From positions 2,501-66,500 of the forward strand of contig CAUJNA010000519.1 of NCBI GenBank assembly GCA_963377175.1: 64,000 nt of DNA. The letters are read 5' to 3'. Source of the stretch: Effrenium voratum (Eukaryota > Sar > Dinophyceae > Suessiales > Symbiodiniaceae). A model generated the notes under the pieces. It saw nothing but the letters and a program-made list of their open reading frames with translations, did no database searches and was not told the DNA's origin. Shown here in pieces: positions 1-12,400 of this stretch (the stretch's first letter is position 1; every line of letters begins with the position of its first letter). A program made the translations under genes and the position numbers.

Positions 1-485
1 ATGTACGGCTTGTCATTCTCCCCACAAGGAGAAACTGCAGCTGTGCCCAGGTAGCCAGGTGCGCAGGACGCTTTCACATCAAAGTAGGCGATCAGCAATT
101 GCGACTCCGCAACCTTGTAGCCAGTAGTATCTGCCGGAGCGCGACAGAACTTCTTTGGCACACAACCTGAAAGGGAATAAAACCCTTTGTCCGCAGTGCA
201 CTCGGTGACTGTAGCAGTACCAATGTAGTCCTGTGCACACTTGGCAGAAACGTTGAAGGTACTAACCACCAGGTCATGCTCGCCCACTGAATAGCCTATG
301 GTGGAGACTGGCGCCTTGCAAGTGCGCGTGTCCAGCTTGCAGCCCTTCAGAGAATATGGCTGCACGTCAGCGGTGCAGGGAACGGCAGAAGGCGTGCCAA
401 TATAGCCCGTCGTGCACGTGGCTGTGACGTCAAACTTGAGAGGATCCAAGTTGGTCTCTCTGACCGCATACCCAGTGGAGTCAGC
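1..485 (-). CDS. Gene A exon: three sushi-like modules, cut by the window edge
   Basis: This exon stays open to the edge and holds one nearly complete module, one complete module and one cut module. Landmarks in reading order are DSTGYAVRE, KFDVTATC, GYIGTPSAVPC and YSLKGC. These are followed by CKAPVSTIGYSVGE, FNVSAKC, YIGTATVTEC and YSLSGC, and then CRAPADTTGYKVAE, FDVKASC and GYLGTAAVSPC. Spacing is near constant, with 18 residues from GY to the next Cys. The acceptor is TTTGCAG just upstream. Joined to the exon at 628-733 it restores CNAP-ADSTGY with the frame kept. It has the best conserved modules in the window. Confidence 0.9.
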
Positions 486-3400
486 CTGCAAACATGCTCA
501 ATCCGCTTCGGGTCTCTGCTAACTTCTGGGGCCTCCTATGAATCAGTTCAGGCAGCGAACAGACTATCTTACCCCCCAAAAAAACAAGTCACGTGTGGCT
601 GGGCCGCGCCCTCTTGAGTCAAGCCACTGGGGCGTTGCAGAACTGCTTGTCTTTGCAACCCACGAGCTCGTACAAGCCATCCGGCTCTGTGCATGGCTTC
701 ACCTCTGCCGTGCCAAACCAATCCGTTGCGCACCTGCAAGGGCCGAAATCAGAGTCGCTTGCTTCTGCAGGACTCGGGGTGATTCGGCCCTAAGATTGGC
801 AAACCGCATCCATGGATAGAATTTGGCTGGCCACATCTCTCAACAATTCCCGCCTTGCAGTGACGAAAAAGCTGTGGATCGCCAGTGATTTCTCTTCCAC
901 GCTATAGCCATTTGTGTCTTTCGGGGCTGTGCACATCTTGATTCTGCAGCCAGTCAGCTTGTATGGCTCCTCATCGAGGCGTTGGTCAGGGATATAAACA
1001 CAAACTGCAAGCCACGACTAACATGCATTCTAAGACTTGCACGCCGTGCTTGGCGCAGACCTCTACTTGTGGTGTGCCCAGGTAGTTGTCATGACACCTG
1101 GCACTTTCTGGACATCAGTTCAGCTGACTGCAAACTAGCACAACATTATGGCGCAGCACACCATGGCATATGGTTCAATGCCTGAGGCCCATGCTTCGCA
1201 GTCACGTCGAAATTGTATATGTAAATGCTGTTGGTGGTGATGACATAACCTGGCACAGCTGCCCGGAGAGGCGGACACAAAACCTCCTCATGCTGATGCC
1301 TTTGCTTTCAACCCAGGGAAACAAAACAAGCAAACCGAGGGAGCACCCGTTTTGATTCGAGACCAATGCCTCTTCATATTGTCTTTTCATTTGGGGCCAG
1401 GACCTGCTGGGAAGCTTTCGGCATACCGGTCGTTGAGAACATCTGTGATGTGAACCCTTGAGTTGGAGCATGGCTTGAGCTAAGTGATGAGTTACCTGGC
1501 AAGTGAGGCTGTGTCGCTGATATGTTTTTGCTTGGTTGCGGTATTTCCTTCAGCATGGGCCTAAGGCCATGATCAGTAGCGGGGAAAGCATCAAAGCCCT
1601 CAGTAAGACCGCTCTCGCTGCTTGCAAAACTTTCTTCAGGCCGCATCGAGCTGGTTCATCTTCTCAATGATGCTCGGTCTGACTAGCCCTTGATTTACTT
1701 CTCTCGGCTTATAACCTCTGCCACTTCACTGGCAGGACTCGCATTAGGCAACGCCAAACATCGCTCTCACCACGAGCAAATGCTAGAGGCGTGCTCTTTT
1801 TAGTGCTCGCACCACCCCGCAGCCCTCGCAGAACTTGGTGGAACCCTGGTGGAACCCTCGTAAAACCTTACCTCAGGGCCGCCCCGGATCACCCCGGAGC
1901 CTATCTGGGCTGAGACCCCAAAGCTTTCAGCTGTTGGGGGAAAAAACACAGATCTCCTGTACCTTGCTTGGGTAGTGGCACAGAGCTAGGCTCTGTGGCA
2001 TCAAGACCCGTCACAACTGAAGGATGCACTTCTCGCGAACTTATCTTCGATGTCTTTTACTAGCTTGAACTTGCATCGGCCGCGGCAAGCCGCAAACAGG
2101 CCCCCAGAGCACTGCAAACTCCCTCCCCCCCTCCCCCTCGTGCCTTTGGTTTCAGATGGCACTGTGCATTCGGCAACCTTAGATGGCATGCTATGCGGCA
2201 AATCATGAATGGGCGAAACTTCTGGAACACAACTCCAACAGAATCCACACATGAGACCAACTCTTGCAGGCAAATAAAACCATCAAATGATCTTGATTGA
2301 AATTGCACAGAAGCAGTGGTAGTAGTGCTGGTCGTGGTTGTCGTAGAAGTACTAGTTGTAGTGGTTGTAGTTGTTGTGCTTGTGGTGGTAGTAGTTGTGA
2401 TGGTCGAAGTTGTCGTGGTAGTTGTCGTACTTGTTGAGGTTGTGGTGGTCGTGGTGGTGGTGCTTGTGGTTGTGGTGCTGGTGGTTGTGGAGGTCGTAGT
2501 GGTAGTTGTTGTTGAAGTCGTGGTGATAGTGGTAGTAGACGTCGTCGTAGTTGTTGACGTGGTGGTTGTTGTGGTTGTGAAAGTTGTAGTGGTGGTGGTA
2601 GAGGTTGTGGTGATAGTTGTAGATGTTGTGGTCGAGGTTGTAGTGGTAGTGGAGGTTGTGGTTGAAGTGGTGGTTGTCGATGTTGTTGTGCTTGTGGTTG
2701 TAGTAGAGGTTGACGTAGCTGTCGTTGTTGAAGTCGATGTGGTTGTAGTGGAGGTTGTGGTGGACGTAGTAGTCGTAGTGGTGCTGGTGACAGTTGTTGT
2801 TGACGTGCTTGTAGTTGTTGTGCTTGTAGTAGTTGAAGTTGTAGTTGTTGTTGAGGTCGATGTCGTCGTAGTGGTCGTACTTGTGGTGGTGGTGGTCGTA
2901 GTTGTAGAAGTCGTGGTTGTTGTTGATGTCGTGGTGGTAGTGGTGATCGTCGAGGTGGTAGTGGTAGTGCTCGTTGTTGTGATAGTGGTTGTGGTGGTAG
3001 TTGATGTTGTCGTAGAAGTTGATGTCGTCGTCGATGTTGTGGTAGTTGTAGTGGTTGTGGTCTTTTCGCATCCTGACAAATGGTAGTCACCGGTGTGCAG
3101 GTCGCACGCAGTTGCTTTCGCATCTCCAGTATAGCCATCAGCGCATTTGGTCTCCACACTGAAGCGGTAGATTTCTGTCTTATCCTCGTTGACAATATAT
3201 CCCGTGGTGTCTGTGGGAATGAAGCATTTGTCTGGCTCGCAGCCCGTCAGCTGAAACCTTGGCGAGGGGGTGTTTGTCCAAACCCGAAAGGCTCTCTGCA
3301 CTCGCTCTCTCGACCCAGAGGAAAAGAAATGTTTGGGTCGAGATTTAATTTGGGAATTGCTTTTTGTTTTATTTTGTTTTTTTTGTTTTTTTTTCCGTCC

Positions 3401-6400
3401 TGGCCACTAAAATGCTGTAATTTACAGCATGTTTTCTCGCGAAATGTACGTATTTTGAGCGTCCGTCAACATCATCAGCATCGTTTTCAACATCCCCCGC
3501 ATGTCCAGCCAACATCGCCAGCATCACCAGCAAATTGGCTTCCCGCATCTCATGGTAAAAGTGAGGATTCAATTAACGGCGCAGCCCCTTGGGGGGGGCG
3601 GCAGCCCCCCCATGATGATAGAAAAAATTAGGGGCAAAGAATCAACGGTCGCATGATGATCGAAAAAGTGATTATTCAATTAGGGGCAAAAAGTCCAAAA
3701 ATAGCCGGGGGGTTGGGGGGGGCGGCAGCCCGCCCCATGATGATTGAAAAAGCGATGATTCAATTAAAGGCGCGGGGGGGTTGGGGCGGCAGCCCCCCCA
3801 TGATGATCGAAAAAGTAATGATTCAATCAGGGGCAAAAAGTCTAAAAAATAGTGGGGGGGTTGGGGGGGGCGGCAGCCCCCCCCATGATGATCGAACAAT
3901 TAGGGGCAAAGAATCTAAAAAGTAGCGGTCGCATGATGATCGAAAAAGTGATGATTCAAATAGGGGGCAAAAAGTCCAAAAAATAGCGGGGGGTTGGGGG
4001 GGGGCGGCAGCCCCCCCCACGATGATTGAAAAAGTGATGATTCAATTAGGGCCAAAATATAAAAAAGCAGCGGGGGGGTCATCAGTTCCTCTGCGGCAAG
4101 GCCTCATGGTACAAGTGAGGATTCAATCACGGGCAAACTAATCCCTGTAAAACACCTAAAACGTAGCGGGGGTGGGGGGGCGGCAATTCCCCCCATGATG
4201 ATTGAAAAAGTGATGATTCAATTAAAGGCGCGGGGGGGTTGGGGGGGGCTGCCGCCCCCCCATGATGATCGAAAAAGTGATGATTCAATCAGGGGCAAAA
4301 AGTCGGGGGGGATGATGATTGAAAAAAGTGATGATTCAATGGGCCAAAAAAATAAAAAAAAGCAGCGGGGGGGGGGGCATCAGTGCCTCTGCGCCAAGGC
4401 CTCATGGTACAAGTGAGGGTTCAAATACGGGCAAACTAATCCCTGCAGATCGAAAAAGTGATGATTCAATCAGGGGCAAAAAGTCTAAAAAATAGCGGGG
4501 GGTTGGGGGGCGGCAGCCCCCCCCATGATGATCGAACAATTAGCGGTCGCATGATGATCGAACAAGTGATGATTCAAATAGGGGCAAAAAGTCCAAAAAA
4601 TAGCGGCACCCCCCACGATGATTGAAAAAGTGATGATTCAATTAGGGCCAAAAAAATATAAAATAAAAAAAAGTAGCGGGGGGGGGGGGATCAGTTCCTC
4701 TGCGGCAAGGGCTCATGGTACAAGTGAGGATTCAATCACGGGCAAACGAATCCCTGTAAAACACCTAAAACGTGGCGGCAATTCCCCCCATGATGATTGA
4801 AAAAGTGATGATTCAATGAAAGGCGCGGGGGGGTTGGGGGGGGCGGCAGCCCCCCCCACGATGATTGAAAAAGTGATGATTCAATTAGGGCCAAAAAAAT
4901 ATAAAGCAGCGGGCGGGTCATCAGTTCCTTTGCGGCAAGGCCTCATGGTACAAGTGAGGATTCAATCAAGGGCAAACTAATCCCTGTAAAACGGCAGCCA
5001 AAGAATCTAAAAAGCAGCTTTTCAATCGAACCAGAGAGGAACTTGCGATGCTGAGGATGCAGGAAGCCAAGGCCAAAACCAACTGGGAAAGCAGAGGATG
5101 CGAAAAGCCAAAGCCAGAAAGCCGCCAAAAGCCACAAAGCCAAAAAGCCAGCGGAACTGGCAATGCAGAGGATGCGAAAGAGAGGAACTGTGAATGCAGA
5201 GGATGCGAAATGAAAAGCCACAAAAACCCACGTAAAAGCCACAAAAAGCAAAAAAGCCGAAAAGCCACCCACCCTGAAACAAAAATTCCAAAAAAAAATA
5301 AAAAAATGGCCCTCCGAAATGTTTTGTGTACTACCGCACCGCACAGCGCGGCGGGTACAGCATGACTGTCTCGCCAAGCTGCATCTCGCCATGTGCTTTG
5401 CAGGGTTGTGCCTTAGCGTGGCCGTGCCAATTCTTGTCACACTCCACCGTCATATTCCAGTCGTGCAGGTTGCGGCTGCCAACAGTCCTTTGGCGAGCAG
5501 GACGCTCCATGAAATGCATGTGGCCTATTGGCAACACATCAAACGGTCAGTCTTTAGTTGTTGGGAACCTGCCCCGTTAATCATATGTGCCATGCATTAT
5601 TGCTTATTGTTCTACAAGCTCGGAAATAGTCTCACCAGTAATCTTTAGCCAATCACCGCGAAGAGCATGACTTTGCAACATGAAGGGGTCCCAAATGATG
5701 CTTCCAAGTGGCAAAGCATATCCCATAGTCTCGGGCGTCTCACAAGTCTCAATCTTGTGGCATCCACTGAGTTTGTACGGGTGGTTCTCGGTCTCGCAGA
5801 TCTCAGCTTCTGCAAACTCAAGCACATGACGCGTACTTCGCTCCCATGGTCAGGCATGTCTGAGGAGTTCACTCGTCCGTTCAGCTGCTTTGCTCCGTCA
5901 CAGTCAAAGTCTCTATCAGCGATTCCGTTTCCAAATTCGGCAGGCAATCGTCTGCAACGTTGGTTATCATCTAATTTTCGGCAGCTCCGGCTCGAAAGTC
6001 GCAATTTGCCAGAATGAAGGCAACGCTTCAAGTACACTTTTGCAGCGCCAGCTGGAAAGTCGCAGCTTTTCAGTACGGAAGCAGTCCAACCAGGGCACTT
6101 TGCAGCTCGAAAGTCATGTCTTTCCAGTGTGCGACACAGTGCAAAGGCAGTGCGCAAAGCGCACGTTCAACCCCAACTCACCCACAAACAAAATGAGTCG
6201 GGACATATCATATTCTCCCTTGTCAAGCCAATTATAGGAATGAAAAAGGCTTGCGCTCCTACAAAAGGATTCTGATGACACCTTCATGTCGGTTAATCTT
6301 TAATGGACAGGAGAATGAAGGTATGCCATCCTATCTTATTTCTTGTATCCTTCCTTTCTCTTCATCCATCTTTTCAGTAATTCCTGCTTCAGAAGGAGTC

Positions 6401-9400
6401 AGAAAGGAGTTCGGTGGCTTCAAATTGTTGCAACTTGGTACAAACACTGCATTGTAGTTTGTGTCTTTGTGTTCCCTACTGGCCAGTAGTGATGTTGCAA
6501 GAGCAGGTGCCACACTTGTTGCCGCAGTGAGGGCACTCATAATTTCTAAGCCACCCGCGTCGACTTTGGCAGTGCCATAGTAGCCATCAGCACACCATGC
6601 ATTCACGCTGAAGACAACGACCTCAAGGCAGCATGGCTTGCTCTCATGGACATTAAACTGCACCCCGCTTGAATGAGAAATGGGCTTTGCCAGGCATGCC
6701 AACATGCTGTCAAGCTGCATTGTCCTCGAGTGTGTGCACAACAACGCCATAGCCAGTCTTTTCCGCATCAGAGGCATCCCGACAGTAGAACACGATGGTG
6801 GTGGTCGAGGTCGTCGTTGTCGTAGTCGTAATTGTGATTGTGGTAGTTGTTACGGTACTCGTGGTTGTTGTAGTGGATGTTGAGGTGGTGCTTGTGGTGG
6901 TACTCGTGGTAGTTGTTGTTATTGTAGTGGTTGACGTTGTGGTTGTTGTTGTGGTGAAAGTGGTAGTAGTAGTGGTAGTGGTTGTGACCGTGGTTGTTGT
7001 TGTAGATGTGATTGTCGTCGTGGTCGTTGTAGTAATTGTTGTCGTACTAGTACTTGTGGTGCTGGTTGATGTTGTAGTAGTTGTGGTCGTGAAAGTAGTT
7101 GTTGTCGTCGAAGTGGTTGTGGTAGTAGTTGTCGTGGTAGATGTAGTGGTAGTGGTTTGCATGCAGCCCTCGACCGAGTAGGGCTTGCCATCACCAGCGC
7201 ACTTCGTAACTTTGGCAAAACCTGAGAAGCCCGGAGCACCTGATGCGATCCGCATGCTCGTCGCTCATGGTGCTCATGTTCAAAGACCATCACCCTTGCA
7301 GCACCTCCTAGAACAATAGAATGCTGTCATAACAAGTCTCACGCAATTGAATGTCTGGGTGTCGTGATTCAAAAGAACACTGAACTTCAGAAAACCAGAG
7401 ATGCCCAATCATGGCCGTTCATCGAAGGTAAAGAATGCGATACACAAAGAGCTGCACAGCGCACGGTGATCACCAACTCTCAAGGCACACGGCCGGTTGA
7501 GATGTGTCATTCTGCAAGTCATCCTGTCTCGAATGCGTTTCATTTCAACCCCATGGAAAGCATCGGGTCGTTCTGCTTCCGTGGGCCAAAGCGCTGGTAT
7601 GTGCGAAGCTTGGCTTGGATCCCAGTGAGCTCCCTCTACGCGGGTGCAAAAAGCTGCACGACTGGGCATGTGATCTGGAATTTATTTGGGTGCAATTCAC
7701 ATGGGAAGGGTAAGTACAAGTGACCAAACCCAAACTAGGGCAACGAACATAATAATTTCCTCATTCAGTCTCGTGCTTGAGGATCCTGCAACGCAGCCAG
7801 CCGTATAAGAAGCCATGAATAATTTCTGTCTGGGCACAATCTGCTGAAACGTCGAACGCAAGGCGCGTCATATCCGTTTCTCTCCTAACAGCCAGTAAGA
7901 TCCAATGATGCACACTTTCACATTCCAAAATAGCCACAAGCAGGGCGAGCCTTGTGCTTGGCAGCCCAATGCAACTGCCACAGTCACAAAGGCAGCATTG
8001 CTGAGGCTTGGACACATCGTAGCCTTCCATCTTTTTCGGCGTGGAACACTTTTGTGCACGACAGCCAGAAAGCCTCAGGTCCAGAACTGAAAACTGGGAA
8101 GTGGCTTCGCTACAATGCTACAATGCGCCTGTATGGCAACTGATCAAGCTCACACTCGGTCACCTTGGCAGAGCCGGTGTAGTCCTTGGTATGATTTGGG
8201 CGCCTTGCTCGACAAGCTGGATGTCCAAGCGGGGCATGACTTGTTGCCAAGGCACAGTGGCACATGCAGCGCCCACACTGAACTTGTGTCTGGCCATACT
8301 GGTCTCCGTGACCAAGTACCCCTGGGTCTCGTTCGGCGTCAGGCAGACCTGAGTCTGAGAGTTCAGCTTGGCAGCACAAACCCGAGCTGCGGGCCTCATC
8401 GTAGAGATCCTGTCAAAGTCAAACACATGACCATTCCGTGAACTCTCGAATGCAGGCGCTAGTTGCCCCTTTTCGCAAACAACCCATGTGAGGTGACAAG
8501 TCAATCAACAAGCTCAGCAACCCACAAAGTCTCCCAGCAAAGACAGGCAGCTTGCTTTTCATGGAAAGTCCAGCAACCTCCAACGTGCCATTTTGGCCTG
8601 ACTTCGTCAATATGACATCGGTCCTCCGCAGATTTTGGCACATCCACCGCTAGGTCTCCCTTGACGGCTTTGGTGAAATCGCCGTTGAGGTTCACTGCCT
8701 TGCTGAGATGTCTAACAGGCTATTGGAAGCTACGAGGACGAAAGGACCCACAAACCAGATATGCCAAGAGGCAACTTTCAACCAGGCCCGGTGCGTTTCC
8801 GTCCCCAGAATCGCCGCAGCGAGCCAAGAAGTGACTTGGCGGCCTTTCTGCTCCTCTGAGTTGGTGCCTGAGACTCAGCACATTTTGACGGCAAGCGCCC
8901 CTAGGTCAACTCACGACCTAGACTGAAAACTGAAGGAAGGAAAAAACAAAATGAGCTGGGTGCCGGCGGCTCGACCAGAGCGCCAGTTTGGTTTGTCAAA
9001 AGAGAAACGGCCAAAAAACAGTGGATTGCCTGGGTCCTGGTGTTTGAGCCAAGCGCGACTCTCCACAATTGCAGGTTCTCGCCTGACTTGTCGACGGCCG
9101 ATATGATCTCGACTTGCAACTTCAGCTCATGGTTCAAGCTGGCCAACCTTAGGAAACACGCGGGCGTGTTGAACAGGCTGTGGTACCCGGAAACAAAGTG
9201 CACTGGTTGTGAGGGTTGGCATCAGCCGTTACCAAGAAAAGCTCGTTTGGGGCACTGCAGTGACAATGGTGGGGTGTGGGGGTGGGGGTGAGGCAGGGGA
9301 ATGACCCAAACCATGTAGTGTACGACAGAGCTCCCTATCACGAGAAATTGGTATCAATGTTCTCCGTGTCTTCTGCGCCTGGTCATTTTGAGGTTCAGGA

Positions 9401-12400
9401 AAAGCAACAGCTCCAGGACGCAGATGGTGAGAATGATGCGTTAACGCAAGCGAAGTGGAAAGCCCCAATCCAAAGTGGAAAACAGATTCACCGAATGGGT
9501 GTTCTTCAGGAGCAGCTATTTTGAGGGTCCTGGATGCGGCAGTTGCGGGGAATGTTCTTTGCAGTTCCAAGAAGCGGATACTCGAGCATGATGTCGTAGG
9601 GTGATGACTTGTTCACCTTCCAACCTCAGCTCCAACGCAAGCGAATGCAGTTTGAGACAAAGCTGCGGCTACCAGCTGCAATGCTGAAGCTGAGTAAACT
9701 TGAGTGAGCCAAGTTCAGCATGAGTCTGCGCAAAGAGCATCTTAGGTGCAAGCTCCACTTGTCACCAGGCACAGGATTCGTGTTGCAGGCCTTCTGTGCA
9801 TCTGACACCTTCGGTGCCGGGCAACGGGCAACACAGCGCATCACTCAGCAGGTCCCAGACATGGGACTCAGACTTTGTCTGACGACATGGGTCGTCAACC
9901 CAACTGTAATCTCGGACAACCCAGCTTCTCTCAGTGCAGATCGCTCACGCGGCCTGGTAGTCAGGAGTGTTGGGTGACTTGCAAACCTTAGGTGCCGCAG
10001 GCCCCATAGCTACCATGTCTCTGCTGACTCCCGACATTTGCTTCTCAGTTTTGTTGCCACTTCAGCCAGGCATCTGCTCCACCGACGCAGTTGATGCAGG
10101 CACCCTTGTGGTCCAGCAACTTGATGCCCGCCAGCTCCCCGAACACGGTCTGGGGGTTCACAAAGTTTTCCTCGCATGGACAGCATTGTCCAAATCCAAA
10201 GACATGCTCAGTGACAATCTTGCGTTACAAACTCGCTAATATGATCAAAACTAATGTGACAAAGACCAGAAGCATGACACCTCACCGTCAACACCATCTC
10301 TCGCTGAGTCTCAGCTTTCAGCTGAACCGTGATCTTGCCTGCTTCTAAGGAGTTCTCGGACTTGAAGCCCGTCATTTTCCCCGCATAGGCCTGGCCACAA
10401 CTCGCTGCATTCGCTTGTTGGAACTGGGGGTTTGGGGGCGGGGCGCGGGGGCGTGGAGTTTGTGACGTTCGCTTATTTTCACCTACCCTGCAAGGGCGTC
10501 AGAGGCGCTGCCCGGGGGGGGTGGTGGGTTGGTGGGTTGGGTTTTGCGTGGATGCGTCTTTGTGTGGGTCTTGCGTGGGATTCGTGTGGGTTTGGGACGG
10601 TCTTGTGCAGGCTTTGGGGGGTTGTGTGGGTGGTGTAGGTTTGGTCTTGGTTTGTTCTGGCGCCGCTGGGTCAGGGTGGTGGGCTCGAATCCCCCCTCTT
10701 GATTGGTCGAAAATAGGTATGCTAGGTCGTCTCTGGCGTCTCGCATGCTGCTCATGTCCAAGAGAATGGTTGCAAGATACGGTACTCGCAACTGGATGTC
10801 TCACACAGACGGCTTGCACCTTTGGGCTTTAGCACAACAGCGCGCAGGTCGCTCGGAAACTCGCCGGCCGCAGTCGGCGGAATGAGCCGGAGGCTCTAAA
10901 GTTTCACACAGGCCACATCAGGCATTTGCAGCCATTGCTTAGGCGCCAACTTGATGTAGGGCCAGCAAGGCCCACAACGCCTTGGACCATCCAGTTTGAC
11001 AAAGCCACCAACATCTTTGGTTTGCCCTTTGGCATGGCTCATAGAGGACTTGCAGTCAAAGAGCTGCATTGAGTCGCATGATGCCTCGGCTTTTAGACCG
11101 TCATTGAGGGCTAAGCTTCGCCGCTTCTAGCCCTTCTTTCTTTCTGGAACTTAGTTCTTGCTGCTTCTCTTGTTCCAAGATGCACAGCAAAGCTGAGGGC
11201 TGTTTGCCAGCCTGCCATGGCCAGCGGTGCATATGCAAGAGGCAGCATTTGGGATTTCCAAAAGATAGAAGAGATGTCCCTCGACTGCAAGAAACCCGTC
11301 TCTCACCCCGCCTCAGCTGCCGCCGCACCATCCGCCAGTCACGGCGGAACTAAGAGAAATGTTTAGGAGCACAGGCGGCATGCAAACATCGCCTTGCCTC
11401 TCTGGCTAGAAACGCAAGCAAAGTCTTCGCCAAAATGCTCTCACTTGGAGCTATGCAAGTGCAAATTCCCAAAGAGATCTTGCAAGAACCTTTTCCTGAC
11501 GCACCATGCCACCGCTCTCGCAAGCGGACAACCCTCCGGGAGCCGGAGCACAAGGCGCAACTCTTGCGGAGGACGCCAGTCCCTTGCTGGAGTGGCGCCT
11601 CATAAGCGAAGCGTGCTGGATGCCCTTCCGAGCGCATCCAGCTGCTCTTGGAAAAGCGGCTGATCTACGCCATTTTTATCCGGCAAATCTTTCAAAGGTA
11701 CTATACCAGGTCAAAGAGCAAGACGGATGATTGATCGATAAATCATGTGTGGCAACGATGTCCGTGGAAACGCGCTGCAACTCACTGCAGCCGTCTAGCT
11801 GTCTCCCAGACCTTGCTGATGCAAAATGCGTGTTGCCTTTGCGAGGAAAATGAAAGATTGTGCTTCATCATGTCATAATACAAGAATACTATTCACAATA
11901 CCCAACTGTACAGCTGCAATGCACTGCACCAGCTTCAGCTTGTGATAAGATCATTTTACAATATGCCAAAATCGCTGGCAAGCTCATGCCCATAGCTTGC
12001 ACGGGTGGGAAACTTGAATGACACTCGTACAACACATGCAACCTTGTCGAGCGGTCTGTTGTTATTGCAAACCTGAGCTATCTGGGATTGGCTGTGCAAT
12101 CTCACACAACAATGATGCAAATGTGTCAATGGGCTAAGATCTCTGGAAGAACAGGTGACAGCAGTTCAGCTGCCCACCACAAGTCTAAATGCAATCTAGC
12201 ACCACGCGACTAATTGTCTGAGCTCTCTGGCTGTCCTCGCTCTCGTTGGCTGAGCACCACTTCTCTGCAGCAAGTGCCACCTCAAATGCAGCACGCAACT
12301 CGAACACCACATGATGCGTTGCATCGTCCCACATGTGCACGTGTGTGACATTCCATTGATTTGATCTAGGTCCATCGTTGCAGCAGCTCTCTTTGGCCAT

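Larger units (their letters stand above)
3258..5387 (-). other. Large gene A intron carrying two repeat arrays
   Basis: This gap of about 2.1 kb lies between the exon ending CKAHG (5388) and the exon starting FQLTGC (3257). The flanking protein segments fit the module pattern, so it is best read as one intron. The donor is GA or GC (CATGGCGAGATG); the acceptor is uncertain between two sites. Its body is almost wholly the two repeat arrays listed separately. Confidence 0.6.

Noticed and set aside
2316..3086. Plus-strand 256-residue Val-rich frame
   Set aside because: It is the complement of the ACN Thr-coding tract of gene A. The minus frame continues into a conserved Cys module, and the plus frame does not.
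10676..10700. GGGCTCGAATCCC resembling a tRNA T-loop
   Set aside because: No matching A box, acceptor stem or anticodon arm could be found around it.
11506..11730. Plus-strand 74-residue frame
   Set aside because: It has no motif and no splice context, and lies against the strand of all supported exons.
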